Positions 1-7,527 of a stretch of DNA of 64,000 nucleotides are shown here, piece by piece. Each line of letters begins with the position of its first letter. Positions within the stretch are counted from its first letter, which is position 1. The DNA is from Agrococcus jejuensis (lineage in GTDB: Bacteria > Actinomycetota > Actinomycetes > Actinomycetales > Microbacteriaceae): NCBI RefSeq assembly GCF_007679035.1, contig NZ_VEFR01000004.1, forward strand, positions 186,001 to 250,000, in the 5' to 3' direction. Both the position numbers and the translations under genes were made by a program. The notes under the pieces are model-generated. The model saw only the letters and a list, made by a program, of their open reading frames with translations, was not told the DNA's origin and ran no database searches.

Positions 1-1
1 C

Positions 2-436
2 GCGCTGTCCCGGCAGTTCCGCCACGTCGTGCTCGACACCGCTCCCGGTCTCGACGCCACGACGCTTGCCGCCCTCGACCACACCACCGACCCCCTGCTG
101 CTCACGACGTTCGACGTGCCCGGTGCACGCGGGCTCGCGAAGGAGATGGCGACGCTGCGCGAGCTCGGGATGCTCACGCATGCCCGCCAGGTGGTGCTGA
201 ACTTCGCGAACCCCGGCAACGGGCTGAGCGTGCGCGACGTCGAGGCGACCATCGGGTCGAAGGTCGACCTCACCATCCCGCACTCGAAGGCCGCGACGGC
301 TGCGATGAACATGGGCGTGCCGATCGTCGCCGGCAAGCCGCGCGACGCCGTCGCACGGCGCCTCGCGACGCTCGTCGCGTACTACCGCGACGTCGACGAG
401 CGCCGCTCGAGCGGCCGACACCGGGCTGCGGCATGA
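2..436 (+). CDS. tadZ: TadZ/CpaE-like pilus-assembly ATPase, 3' end only
   Basis: C-terminal part of a ParA/MinD-superfamily protein; the reading frame is open back to the window edge, so the true start and the N-terminal nucleotide-binding loop lie outside. The visible part has the switch-type stretch VVLDTAPGLD (Walker B region), then alternating beta/alpha segments ending in LVAYYRDVDERR. In Tad (Flp) pilus systems TadZ localises the assembly machine at the membrane. The assignment rests mainly on position: its stop overlaps the start of tadA by 4 bp and tadB and tadC follow. Other ParA-like proteins look similar, but this neighbourhood makes TadZ/CpaE much the most likely. Confidence 0.8.
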   Translation, partial: ALSRQFRHVVLDTAPGLDATTLAALDHTTDPLLLTTFDVPGARGLAKEMATLRELGMLTHARQVVLNFANPGNGLSVRDVEATIGSKVDLTIPHSKAATAAMNMGVPIVAGKPRDAVARRLATLVAYYRDVDERRSSGRHRAAA

Positions 437-1911
437 CCTCCCTCGCGCACCGGCTCGCCGCAGCACGCGGCGACGAGGCCGCAGTCGCTGCGCCGGCGTC
501 CGCGCTGGTGCAGGCACCCGCGAGCGCGCCCCCGGGCCCGGCACCCGCATCCCCGGCCGATGGCGAGCACCACCCGTCGCTCGCCGAGCGCACCCACGCG
601 CCGTCGGCGCCGTCGCCCGACGCCGACGGGCTCCAGCGCGTCAAGGCCCGCACCGCCGACGCGCTCTTCGCCCGCATCGGCACGCGCCTCAACGACCCCT
701 CGCTGACGGAGGCGCAGCTGCATGCGCTCGTGCGCGAGGAGCTCGGCACCGTCGTCGAGGCCGAGCCGACGCCCCTCACCGCCGACGAGCGACAGCGCCT
801 CATGGCCGAGGTGCGCGACGACGTGCTGGGCCTCGGCCCCCTCCAGCGCCTCCTCGACGACGACACCGTCAGCGAGATCATGGTCAACGGCCCCGACATG
901 GTCTACGTCGAGCAGCACGGGCGCCTCACGCTCTCGGGGGTGCGCTTCACGTCGGAGGATCAGCTGCGCCGCGTGATCGAGCGCATCGTGACGCGCGTCG
1001 GACGCCGCATCGACGAGTCGTCGCCCATGGTCGACGCGCGCCTCGAGGACGGCTCCCGCGTCAACGCCGTCATCCCGCCGCTCGCGTTCTCGGGCTCGAC
1101 GCTCACGATCCGCAAGTTCTCGCGCGACCCCCTCGTCGTCGACGACCTCCTGCGCTTCGGCACCCTCACGCCGCAGATGGCGGAGCTCCTGCGCGCATGC
1201 GTCGAGGCCCGGCTCAACATCATCGTCTCGGGCGGCACCGGCACCGGCAAGACGACGCTGCTCAACGTGCTGTCGTCGTGCATCCCCGACGACGAGCGCA
1301 TCATCACGATCGAGGATGCCGTCGAGCTGCAGCTGCAGCAGGACCACGTCGTGCGGCTCGAGTCGCGGCCCGCGAACGTCGAGGGCAAGGGCGAGGTCAC
1401 CATCCGGGACCTCGTGCGCAACTCCCTGCGCATGCGCCCCGACCGCATCGTCGTCGGCGAGGTGCGCGGCGAGACGCTCGACATGCTGCAGGCCATGAAC
1501 ACGGGCCACGACGGCTCGCTGTCGACCGTGCACTCCAACTCGCCGCGCGACGCCGTCGCGCGCCTCGAGACGCTCGTGCTCATGGCCGGCATGGACCTGC
1601 CGCTGCGCGCGATCCGCGAGCAGATCGCCTCGGCCGTCGACGTCATCGTGCAGCTCTCGCGCCTGCGCGACGGCACCCGCCGCATCACGGCCGTCACCGA
1701 GGTGCAGGGCATGGAGGGCGAGCTCGTGACGATGCAGGACGTCTTCGTGTTCGACTTCTCGGCCGGCGTGGATGCGCAGGGCCGATTCCTCGGGACGCCG
1801 ATCGCGACGGGCGTGCGCCCGCGCTTCGCCGAGCGGTTCGAGGACCACGGCATCGCCGTGCCGCCCGGCACGTTCGACCCGCCCGTCCGAGCCGCGAGGG
1901 GCGCCTGGTGA
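433..1911 (+). CDS. tadA: TadA/CpaF secretion ATPase
   Basis: Hexameric traffic ATPase of the type II/IV secretion superfamily that powers Flp pilus assembly at the cytoplasmic face of the membrane. The 492-residue protein has an Ala/Pro-rich N-terminal extension (about 1-70), an N-terminal domain with EIMVNGPDMVYVE, and the ATPase core: Walker A GGTGTGKTT at about 267-275, the acidic segment IITIEDAVELQL, and Walker B-like DRIVVGEVRG near 337, followed by the His box (MNTGHDGSLSTVHSNS). The length is typical for the family. The ATG start overlaps the tadZ stop as ATGA, and the stop overlaps the tadB GTG start, so the genes are probably translationally coupled. Confidence 0.96.
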   Translation: MTSLAHRLAAARGDEAAVAAPASALVQAPASAPPGPAPASPADGEHHPSLAERTHAPSAPSPDADGLQRVKARTADALFARIGTRLNDPSLTEAQLHALVREELGTVVEAEPTPLTADERQRLMAEVRDDVLGLGPLQRLLDDDTVSEIMVNGPDMVYVEQHGRLTLSGVRFTSEDQLRRVIERIVTRVGRRIDESSPMVDARLEDGSRVNAVIPPLAFSGSTLTIRKFSRDPLVVDDLLRFGTLTPQMAELLRACVEARLNIIVSGGTGTGKTTLLNVLSSCIPDDERIITIEDAVELQLQQDHVVRLESRPANVEGKGEVTIRDLVRNSLRMRPDRIVVGEVRGETLDMLQAMNTGHDGSLSTVHSNSPRDAVARLETLVLMAGMDLPLRAIREQIASAVDVIVQLSRLRDGTRRITAVTEVQGMEGELVTMQDVFVFDFSAGVDAQGRFLGTPIATGVRPRFAERFEDHGIAVPPGTFDPPVRAARGAW

Positions 1912-2837
1912 CCGCCGCGCTCGTCGGCTCGGTCGTCGTCGCCGTCGGCATCGCCGCGGCGCTGCTCGTCGTGCTGCAGCCGTTCCGCGTGCACCTCGCA
2001 CGGTCGCGTCGTCGCCCCGGGATCGAGGACGGGGAGGGCGCGCTCGCCGGGGCGGCCAACCTCGCCTCGAACCTCATGTCGAAGGCGATCCAGCCCCGTG
2101 CCGGCGCGCTGGCGCGGTCGCTCGACCTCGCCGGCATCCGCATGCGCCCGCAGGACTTCGCGCTGCTCGTGCTGTTCGGCGGCGTCGCCATCGCGGCGAT
2201 CGTCGTCGTGCTGGGCGGCGGCATCCTGGCGCTGCCGCTCGGCGTGGGCGCCGTCGGCATCGCCTGGCTGATCGTGCGCTCGCGAGTCGCGAAGCGCCGC
2301 ACCGAGTTCGCGAACCAGCTCGGCGGCACCCTGCAGCTCATGTCGTCGAGCCTCCGCGCCGGCCAGAGCCTCATGCAGGCGCTCGCGTCGGTCGCGAAGG
2401 AGGCCGAGGAGCCGACGAGCAGCGAGCTCGCGCGCATCGTGAACGAGACTCGCGTCGGCCGGCCCGTCGTCGACGCGCTCGAGGAGGCTGCCGAGCGCAT
2501 GGCGAACGTCGACTTCCGGTGGGCGACGCAGGCGATCGCGATCAACCGCGAGGTCGGCGGCAGCCTGTCGGACGTGCTCGACGGCGTCGCCACCACCATC
2601 CGCGAGCGCGGCATGCTGCGTCGCCAGGTCGCAGCGCTCTCGGCGGAGGGTCGCCTGTCGGCGGTCATCCTCATGATCCTGCCCATCGGCGTCGCCGGCT
2701 TCGTCGGCATCTCGAACCCCGGCTACCTCTCGCCGTTCGTCGAGCATCCGTTCGGACCCGTGCTCATCGGCGTCGCCGTGCTGCTGCTGGTCGTCGGCGG
2801 CATCTGGCTGCGCAAGACCGTCGAGATCGAGCTCTGA
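1908..2837 (+). CDS. tadB: TadB inner-membrane platform protein
   Basis: Type II secretion F-domain protein forming, with TadC, the membrane platform of the Tad pilus. 309 residues from a GTG start that overlaps the tadA stop by 4 bp. There is a membrane segment at about 4-24, hydrophobic stretches near 85-125, the T2SSF core with the SLRAGQSLMQAL and REVGGSLSDVLD motifs, and two C-terminal membrane segments. The start was chosen because the frame upstream of 1908 is only a shadow of tadA and the GTG gives a clean N-terminal transmembrane helix. Its stop overlaps the tadC start by one base (TGATG). Confidence 0.93.
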   Translation: MTAALVGSVVVAVGIAAALLVVLQPFRVHLARSRRRPGIEDGEGALAGAANLASNLMSKAIQPRAGALARSLDLAGIRMRPQDFALLVLFGGVAIAAIVVVLGGGILALPLGVGAVGIAWLIVRSRVAKRRTEFANQLGGTLQLMSSSLRAGQSLMQALASVAKEAEEPTSSELARIVNETRVGRPVVDALEEAAERMANVDFRWATQAIAINREVGGSLSDVLDGVATTIRERGMLRRQVAALSAEGRLSAVILMILPIGVAGFVGISNPGYLSPFVEHPFGPVLIGVAVLLLVVGGIWLRKTVEIEL

Positions 2838-3721
2838 TGGACCCCGTCGTGCTCGTGGGCAGCGCGCTCGTCGCCGGGTCGCTCGTCGTCGCCGTGCTCG
2901 CGCTCACCTCCTCCTCCACCGCCGAGCGCACCCGCATGCTCGCGAACCTGCAGCGCGGCGCCATCGCCGCCGAGGCCGCCGACCCGACGCCGAGGGGGCG
3001 TCCTGCCTCCGTGGCGCTCGCCGTGCGGCTCACGCCCGGCGCCGTGCTCTCGATGCTCGACCGGCAGCACTCCCGCGCCGGTCGCCCGGCAGGTGCGCCC
3101 ATGGATCGGCTGCTGACGCTCAAGCTCGCCTGGGTGCCGATCGCGCTGCTGCTGTGCGTGCTCGTGGTCGCGGGGCGCGCGGCGCCGCTGCTCGTGGTCG
3201 TCACGCTGCTCGGCTCGGTCATCGTGTACTTCCTGCCCGAGCTGCTGCTGCTGAGCCGCGGGCAGGAACGCGACCAGCGCATCCAGAAGGAGCTGCCCGA
3301 CACGCTCGACCAGATGCTCATCGGCGTCGAGGCGGGCCTCGGCTTCGACGCGGCGATGACGCGCACGGCGGGCAACGGCGACGGGCCGCTCACCGACGAG
3401 CTCACGCGCACGCTGCAGGAGATCCGCATGGGGCGGTCGCGACGCGAGGCGTTCGAGCAGCTCGCCGAGCGCACGCACGTCGCCGACCTGCGGCAGTTCG
3501 TGCGCGCGATCCTGCAGGCGGATGCCTACGGCATCTCGGTGACCGACGTGCTGCGCACGCAAGCGGGCGAGATGCGCCTGAAGCGTCGGCAGCGTGCCGA
3601 GGAGCAGGCGCAGAAGGTGCCCGTGAAGGTGCTCATGCCCGTCATGCTCTGCATCCTGCCCGTGCTGTTCATCGTCGTGCTCGCGCCCGCGGTGCTCGAC
3701 ATCGTGGCCGCCTTCTCGTAG
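2837..3721 (+). CDS. tadC: TadC inner-membrane platform protein
   Basis: Second T2SSF platform subunit, 294 residues. An N-terminal membrane helix (about 4-24), a linker, paired hydrophobic segments (about 90-135), the conserved cytoplasmic F domain (QKELPDTLDQMLIGVEAGLG, then RMGRSRREAFEQLAERT) and two C-terminal segments ending LAPAVLDIVAAFS match TadC. The ATG shares one base with the tadB stop. No Flp pilin, TadE or TadF gene follows; after the stop comes a repeat array and then an unrelated gene on the other strand, so pilins and pseudopilins must lie upstream of the window or elsewhere. Confidence 0.93.
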   Translation: MDPVVLVGSALVAGSLVVAVLALTSSSTAERTRMLANLQRGAIAAEAADPTPRGRPASVALAVRLTPGAVLSMLDRQHSRAGRPAGAPMDRLLTLKLAWVPIALLLCVLVVAGRAAPLLVVVTLLGSVIVYFLPELLLLSRGQERDQRIQKELPDTLDQMLIGVEAGLGFDAAMTRTAGNGDGPLTDELTRTLQEIRMGRSRREAFEQLAERTHVADLRQFVRAILQADAYGISVTDVLRTQAGEMRLKRRQRAEEQAQKVPVKVLMPVMLCILPVLFIVVLAPAVLDIVAAFS

Positions 3722-3761
3722 CCCCGCCTCGCCGCTCCCGACGGCGGCGTCGCTGCTGCTC

Positions 3762-3859
3762 GGATCGGCGACTCCGGCACGGGGATCGGCGACTTCGGGA
3801 CGGGATCGGCGACGTCGGCACGGCAGCGGTCGCCGCTCGGTGGCAGAGTCGCCGATCAC
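3762..3859. repeat. Palindromic array of about 20-bp GGATCGGCGAC units
   Basis: Three forward units beginning GGATCGGCGAC start at 3762, 3783 and 3803 (spacing 21 and 20 bp). Reverse-orientation GTCGCCG units start at 3829 and 3848, the last reading GTCGCCGATCACC. The array lies between the convergent ends of tadC and the erm gene and could fold as a long hairpin acting as a two-way terminator, but no T-tract is visible. Its build (phased units, then inverted) matches the GACTGGTCR arrays elsewhere in the window, with a different unit. Confidence 0.75.
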
Positions 3860-3904
3860 CTCGAGGCAGGGGCCGCGGGATCGGTGCGGGGCGCGGGCGC
3901 GCCG

Positions 3905-4906
3905 TCACCGGCCGCCGCTCGCTCGCCAGAGGGCGATCCAGTCGTCGCGCGTGAGCGCCGTCGGGGAGGCGTCGCGAGGGACGCCGCGGCCGCCCATCCA
4001 CGCCTTCGCGTCGTCGAGCCGCAGCACGCGGGCCTGCGCGAGCATGCGTGCGAGGCCGCGACCGGAGGCGCCGAACACGTCGGCCACCATCCGCTCGTAG
4101 CCGGCGCGCGAGCGGATGCCCGGATCCGGACGCCGCGCGACGGTGAAGAGGCCTGCGTCGACCGCCGGCATCGGGCGGAACGCCGAGCGGGGGATGCGGC
4201 GGTCGAGCGCGAAGTCGAACCACGGCGCCGCCTGCGCCGTCAGCTGCGTCGCCCCGCCGACCCCGGCGCGGCGGCGCGCGACCTCCCACTGCGCGACGAG
4301 CACCGCATCCGTCCACCCTGGCGCGCGCAGCAGCCGCCGCAGCAGCGCGGTCGTGAGGTGGAACGGCAGGTTCGACACCACGACGTGCGGGCGCGCGTCG
4401 AAGCGGTGGTCGAGGGCGTCGGCGTGCTCGATGCGCACGTGCTGCGGCGTGCGCGCGTCGAGTCGCGCGGCGCGACGCGCGTCGAGCTCGAGGCCGCGGA
4501 TGGGGCGCCCGAGCCGCGCGAGCGGCCGCGTGATCGCGCCGTCGCCCGTGCCGATCTCGAGGATCGGGCCGTCGGTGGCGTCGACGAGGTCGACGATGCG
4601 ACGCACGGCCGCGCGGTCGACGAGGAAGCTCTGGCCGAGCTCGTGCCTGCCGGGCGCGTGGCGGGATGCGGTCGGCGGCTGCGCCGGCCGCGTGCCCGAG
4701 GTGGGCGTGCGTCGGTCGCGTGGCGCATCGCGACGGGCGTCGCCGGACGCGCCGGAGTCGGACGCGCCGGGCGCGCCCGCTCCGGGGCGTTCGGGTCGGT
4801 CGTCGCGACGATGCTCGCGAGGGAGGCCGTGATCAGGCTGCGACGTGCGCTGCGGTCGGTGGTCGGGGGCGCCGCGATCGGCGCGTCGGCGAGGATGCCG
4901 GGACAT
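3905..4906 (-). CDS. erm: Erm-family 23S rRNA (adenine-N6) methyltransferase
   Basis: SAM-dependent enzyme methylating the A2058-type adenine of 23S rRNA, giving macrolide-lincosamide-streptogramin B resistance. Family hallmarks are RHELGQSFLVD, SAM motif I ILEIGTGDGAIT, an ELDARRAARL segment and the catalytic motif SNLPFHLTTALL; the related KsgA/RsmA does not share the RHELGQ start. With the ATG at 4906 (GGAG 6 nt upstream) the protein is 333 residues; a GTG at 4945 (AGGAAG 9 nt upstream) would add 13. Unusually, about 86 low-complexity Arg/Pro/Asp-rich residues precede RHELGQ, where most Erm proteins have 10-30. A small leader ORF upstream (5054-5092) suggests drug-dependent attenuation. 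It is divergent from the photolyase gene. Confidence 0.92.
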   Translation of the reverse strand: MSRHPRRRADRGAPDHRPQRTSQPDHGLPREHRRDDRPERPGAGAPGASDSGASGDARRDAPRDRRTPTSGTRPAQPPTASRHAPGRHELGQSFLVDRAAVRRIVDLVDATDGPILEIGTGDGAITRPLARLGRPIRGLELDARRAARLDARTPQHVRIEHADALDHRFDARPHVVVSNLPFHLTTALLRRLLRAPGWTDAVLVAQWEVARRRAGVGGATQLTAQAAPWFDFALDRRIPRSAFRPMPAVDAGLFTVARRPDPGIRSRAGYERMVADVFGASGRGLARMLAQARVLRLDDAKAWMGGRGVPRDASPTALTRDDWIALWRASGGR

Positions 4907-5053
4907 GGGAGGCTCCGCGAGGCTCGTGGGTGGCGGTGGCAGCACGAGGTGCCGCTTCCTGACGTGCGGACCACGGGTGCGGGCGCAGCATGCTGCTGCA
5001 GCCGGCGACCGGCGGTCGGCGACGAGCCGAGCGAAGAGGGGATCGGCCCGCGC

Positions 5054-5092
5054 TCAGGCGCGGCGGATGCGGATCGCGTACATCGTTCCCAT
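5054..5092 (-). CDS. ermL: Candidate Erm leader peptide MGTMYAIRIRRA
   Basis: Twelve-codon ORF ending 147 nt before the erm ATG. The peptide reads MGTMYAIRIRRA and contains Arg-Ile-Arg-Arg. Established knowledge: macrolide-bound ribosomes stall at +X+ sequences, such as Arg-Leu-Arg in the ErmD leader, and stalling opens the erm ribosome-binding site. The ORF has no Shine-Dalgarno sequence, but TAGCCT (5099-5104) sits exactly 6 nt before its ATG, so the message probably begins at the ATG (leaderless). The function is inferred from position, motif and promoter spacing together. Confidence 0.68.
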   Translation of the reverse strand: MGTMYAIRIRRA

Positions 5093-5098
5093 GCGGCC

Positions 5099-5104
5099 AG
5101 GCTA
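5099..5104 (-). promoter_or_regulatory. -10 element (TAGCCT) of the erm leader transcript
   Basis: TAGCCT fits the actinobacterial TAnnnT -10 consensus. It lies 6 nt upstream of the leader-peptide ATG, which puts transcription initiation at or next to the start codon. The -35 region (about 17 nt further up) is GC-rich with no clear TTGACA, so an activator may be needed. Confidence 0.55.
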
Positions 5105-5134
5105 GTCGACGCCTCCCGTGTGCCGCATCCCACC

Positions 5135-5209
5135 GACTGGTCACTCGATGCGACTGAGTGGTCACTCGGTGTCGTCGAATCCCGATTCTGACGACATCGA
5201 GTGACCACT
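5135..5209. repeat. GACTGGTCR-type palindromic array in the erm/phr spacer
   Basis: Units GACTGGTCA and GAGTGGTCA start at 5135 and 5156 (21 bp apart) and are followed by a reverse copy. 5156-5176 pairs with 5190-5210 over 21 bp with one mismatch, and the spacer between them itself contains GAAT/ATTC. The rest of the 330-bp spacer 4946-5275 holds the erm leader and attenuator region and the promoters of both divergent genes. Because the genes diverge here, a simple terminator role is unlikely. Confidence 0.75.
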
Positions 5210-5262
5210 CAGAGCGTGCACCGCCGCGCGTCAAGCCCGCCCGGAGCGCCGTCGCGCATCCG

Positions 5263-5268
5263 TACCGT
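5263..5268 (+). promoter_or_regulatory. -10 element (TACCGT) of the photolyase gene
   Basis: TACCGT matches TAnnnT and sits 7 nt before the ATG at 5276; the purine-rich GAGAGGG between them is too close to the start to be a normal Shine-Dalgarno sequence. This supports the 5276 start and a leaderless or near-leaderless message. Confidence 0.5.
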
Positions 5269-5275
5269 GAGAGGG

Positions 5276-6640
5276 ATGCCTCGACAGATCCTCTGGTTCC
5301 GCCGCGACCTGCGGCTCGGCGATCACCCCGCGCTCGGCGCCGCCGCGGCCGAGGGCGACGTGCTGCCCGTCTTCGTCCTCGACCGCACGCTGCTCGGCAC
5401 CGCCGGCGACGTGCGCACCGCCGCGCTCGCCGACGCGCTCGCGAATCTGCGGCGCGCGACCGACGGCGCCCTCGTGGTGCGCAGCGGCGACCCCGCGCGC
5501 ATCCTGCCGCAGCTCGCGGCCGAGATCGACGCGACCGCCGTGCACGTGAGCGCCGAGACCTTCCCCTACGGTCGCCGCCGCGACGCGCGCGTGCAGGAGG
5601 CGCTCGAGGCGACGGACGTCGCCTGGGTCGAGACCGGCAGCCCGTACGCCGTCACGCCCGGCCGCGTGCGCAACGGCTCGGGCGACCGCTACAAGGTGTT
5701 CACGCCGTTCTCGAAGGCGTGGCTCGAGCACGGATGGCGTGCCCCGGCCGACGATCCCGAGGGGCTGCGCTGGAGCCGGCTCGTCGAGTCCGACGACCTG
5801 CCCGCGGCGCCCGCGATCGACGCCGACATCCCCACGATCTCCGAGGAGGCGGCGCTGACGCGGTGGCACGCCTTCCTCGACGACGACCTCGACGACTACG
5901 ACGACGGCCGCGACCGGCCCGGCGACGACACGACGAGCCGCATGTCGGCCCAGCTCAAGTGGGGCACGATCCATCCGCGCACGATGCTCGCCGACCTCGA
6001 GCGCCGCGCCCGCGGCCGCACGGGCAAGCGCATGCAGTCGCTGCTGCGGTACCGCACCGAGCTCGCGTGGCGGGAGTTCTACGCCGACGTGCTCTGGCAC
6101 GCGCCGCAGAGCGACTGGCACGACCTCACCGACGCGCTCGACGGCATGCAGTACGACGAGCCCGGCGACGCGTTCGACGCCTGGCGCGAGGGCCGCACCG
6201 GGTTCCCGATGGTGGATGCGGGCATGCGCCAGCTGCTCGCCGAGGGGTGGATGCACAACCGCGTGCGCATGCTCACGGCGTCGTTCCTCGTGAAGGACCT
6301 GCACGTGTGGTGGCCGCACGGCGCGCGCCACTTCCTCGACCATCTCGTCGACGGCGACGTCGCATCCAACAACCACGGCTGGCAGTGGACGGCGGGCACC
6401 GGCACGGATGCGGCACCGTACTTCCGCGTGTTCAACCCCGTGCTGCAGGGGCAGCGGTTCGACCCCGAGGGCGAGTACGTGCGGCGGTGGATCCCCGAGC
6501 TGCGCCACGTGGGCGGCGGTGCGGTGCACGAGCCGTGGAAGGTCGACGACGGCTACCGCGACGGCTATCCCGAGCGCATCCTCGACCACAAGGAGGAGCG
6601 CGCCGAGGCGCTCGATCGGCTCGCGGCGACGAAGCGCTGA
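5276..6640 (+). CDS. phrB: Deoxyribodipyrimidine photolyase
   Basis: Flavoprotein that uses blue light to split cyclobutane pyrimidine dimers in DNA. 454 residues. The N-terminal alpha/beta domain starts MPRQILWFRRDLRLGDHPAL (class I signature). The C-terminal FAD domain includes RYRTELAWREFYADVL, the signature segment SNNHGWQWTAGTGTDAAPYF, and FNPVLQGQRFDPEGEYVRRW. The upstream in-frame extension to 5201 runs through the repeat region and lacks family similarity, so the ATG at 5276 is preferred. It could function as a cryptochrome-like protein, but the motifs and length favour a CPD photolyase. A strong hairpin follows 2 nt after the stop. Confidence 0.95.
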   Translation: MPRQILWFRRDLRLGDHPALGAAAAEGDVLPVFVLDRTLLGTAGDVRTAALADALANLRRATDGALVVRSGDPARILPQLAAEIDATAVHVSAETFPYGRRRDARVQEALEATDVAWVETGSPYAVTPGRVRNGSGDRYKVFTPFSKAWLEHGWRAPADDPEGLRWSRLVESDDLPAAPAIDADIPTISEEAALTRWHAFLDDDLDDYDDGRDRPGDDTTSRMSAQLKWGTIHPRTMLADLERRARGRTGKRMQSLLRYRTELAWREFYADVLWHAPQSDWHDLTDALDGMQYDEPGDAFDAWREGRTGFPMVDAGMRQLLAEGWMHNRVRMLTASFLVKDLHVWWPHGARHFLDHLVDGDVASNNHGWQWTAGTGTDAAPYFRVFNPVLQGQRFDPEGEYVRRWIPELRHVGGGAVHEPWKVDDGYRDGYPERILDHKEERAEALDRLAATKR

Positions 6641-6642
6641 TC

Positions 6643-6703
6643 CTCGATTGGGCAGTAGTGGTTCGCGCGGCGGCGTGTCGCGAACCACTGCCGCCCAATC
6701 GAG
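6643..6703. repeat. Dispersed palindrome copy A, probable two-way terminator
   Basis: A 25-bp inverted repeat (arms 6643-6667 and 6679-6703, two differences that would pair as G-U in RNA) around an 11-nt loop, beginning 2 nt after the phr stop and between convergent genes. A related sequence occurs in opposite orientation at about 61450-61501, inside the 3' end of another gene, so this is a dispersed element as well as a likely terminator. Confidence 0.7.
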
Positions 6704-6786
6704 CGACAGAAGTGACCAATCGCGAGGAGCACGCACGACGCCCCGCCACCGAGGATGGTGGCGGGGCGTCGTGACGCGAGCGCGGG

Positions 6787-7515
6787 TCAGCGCACCGGTG
6801 CCCGACGGATGAGCAGCACCCACGCGCCGGCGGCGAGCGCGCCGATCAACGCGACGATGCCCATCCATCCGATCCACGGCACCGAGCCGACGGCGATGAA
6901 GACCTGCTCCATCATCCCCGGCACCACGAAGGCGATGGAGACGACGAGGAACGGCACGAGCGCGAGCGACGTGAGCGAGATCCACAGGCCGCGCTGTCCC
7001 CACCGCAGGTACACGGTCGACACGGCGGCGCCGAGGAACATCGCCATGAGCAGCAGCAGGAAGGTCTGCACGGCCGTCTGCCACCAGTCGCCCATGCCCA
7101 CGTAGACGACGTCGAACATGCGGATGCGCAGGCCGAAGCCGTCGGTCGCCTGCTCGATCGACTTCAGCACGGTGATGGCGGTCGTGAAGAGGGCGGCGAT
7201 GATGCCGAAGACCGCGAGCGTGCCCGCGGCGAACTCGCGACGCGTGATGCCGAGGCCCAGCGACAGCGGGAAGATCTGCAGCATCGCCGTGAAGCCGAAG
7301 CCCATGAGCGGCCCGAGCACCGACCAGACGGCGCCGTTCCACCGCATGCCCTCGTGCATGCCGTCGAGCTGCGACGGGTCGTCGACGCTGAGGTTGGCGA
7401 TGACGCCGATGGCCAGCACGACCGCGAACGCGATCGCGAGGATGATGAACGGCAGCACGAAGGTGTTGAAGCGCTGCTGCGTGTGGAGCCGGATGACGGA
7501 GGCGGTGCGGAACAT
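6787..7515 (-). CDS. ABC-2-like multi-pass permease of YtrA-type operon
   Basis: 242-residue membrane protein with about six hydrophobic segments (near 20-42, 66-90, 100-130, 145-170, 178-203 and 210-235), starting MFRTASVIRLHTQQRFN. No catalytic motif. It is the last gene of a minus-strand unit after a GntR regulator and an ABC ATPase (12-bp gap), an arrangement typical of YtrA-regulated exporters that respond to cell-wall-active peptides. The substrate cannot be read from the sequence. Confidence 0.82.
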   Translation of the reverse strand: MFRTASVIRLHTQQRFNTFVLPFIILAIAFAVVLAIGVIANLSVDDPSQLDGMHEGMRWNGAVWSVLGPLMGFGFTAMLQIFPLSLGLGITRREFAAGTLAVFGIIAALFTTAITVLKSIEQATDGFGLRIRMFDVVYVGMGDWWQTAVQTFLLLLMAMFLGAAVSTVYLRWGQRGLWISLTSLALVPFLVVSIAFVVPGMMEQVFIAVGSVPWIGWMGIVALIGALAAGAWVLLIRRAPVR

Positions 7516-7527
7516 GGCGTGCTCCTC

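Noticed and set aside
382..2001. Long minus-strand ORF opposite tadA
   Set aside because: Arg/His/Ala-rich shadow in very GC-rich DNA, antisense to a clear coding gene; no domain.
5156..5210. Simple transcription terminator
   Set aside because: It lies between divergent promoters, so there is no transcript end to terminate, and no T-tract follows.
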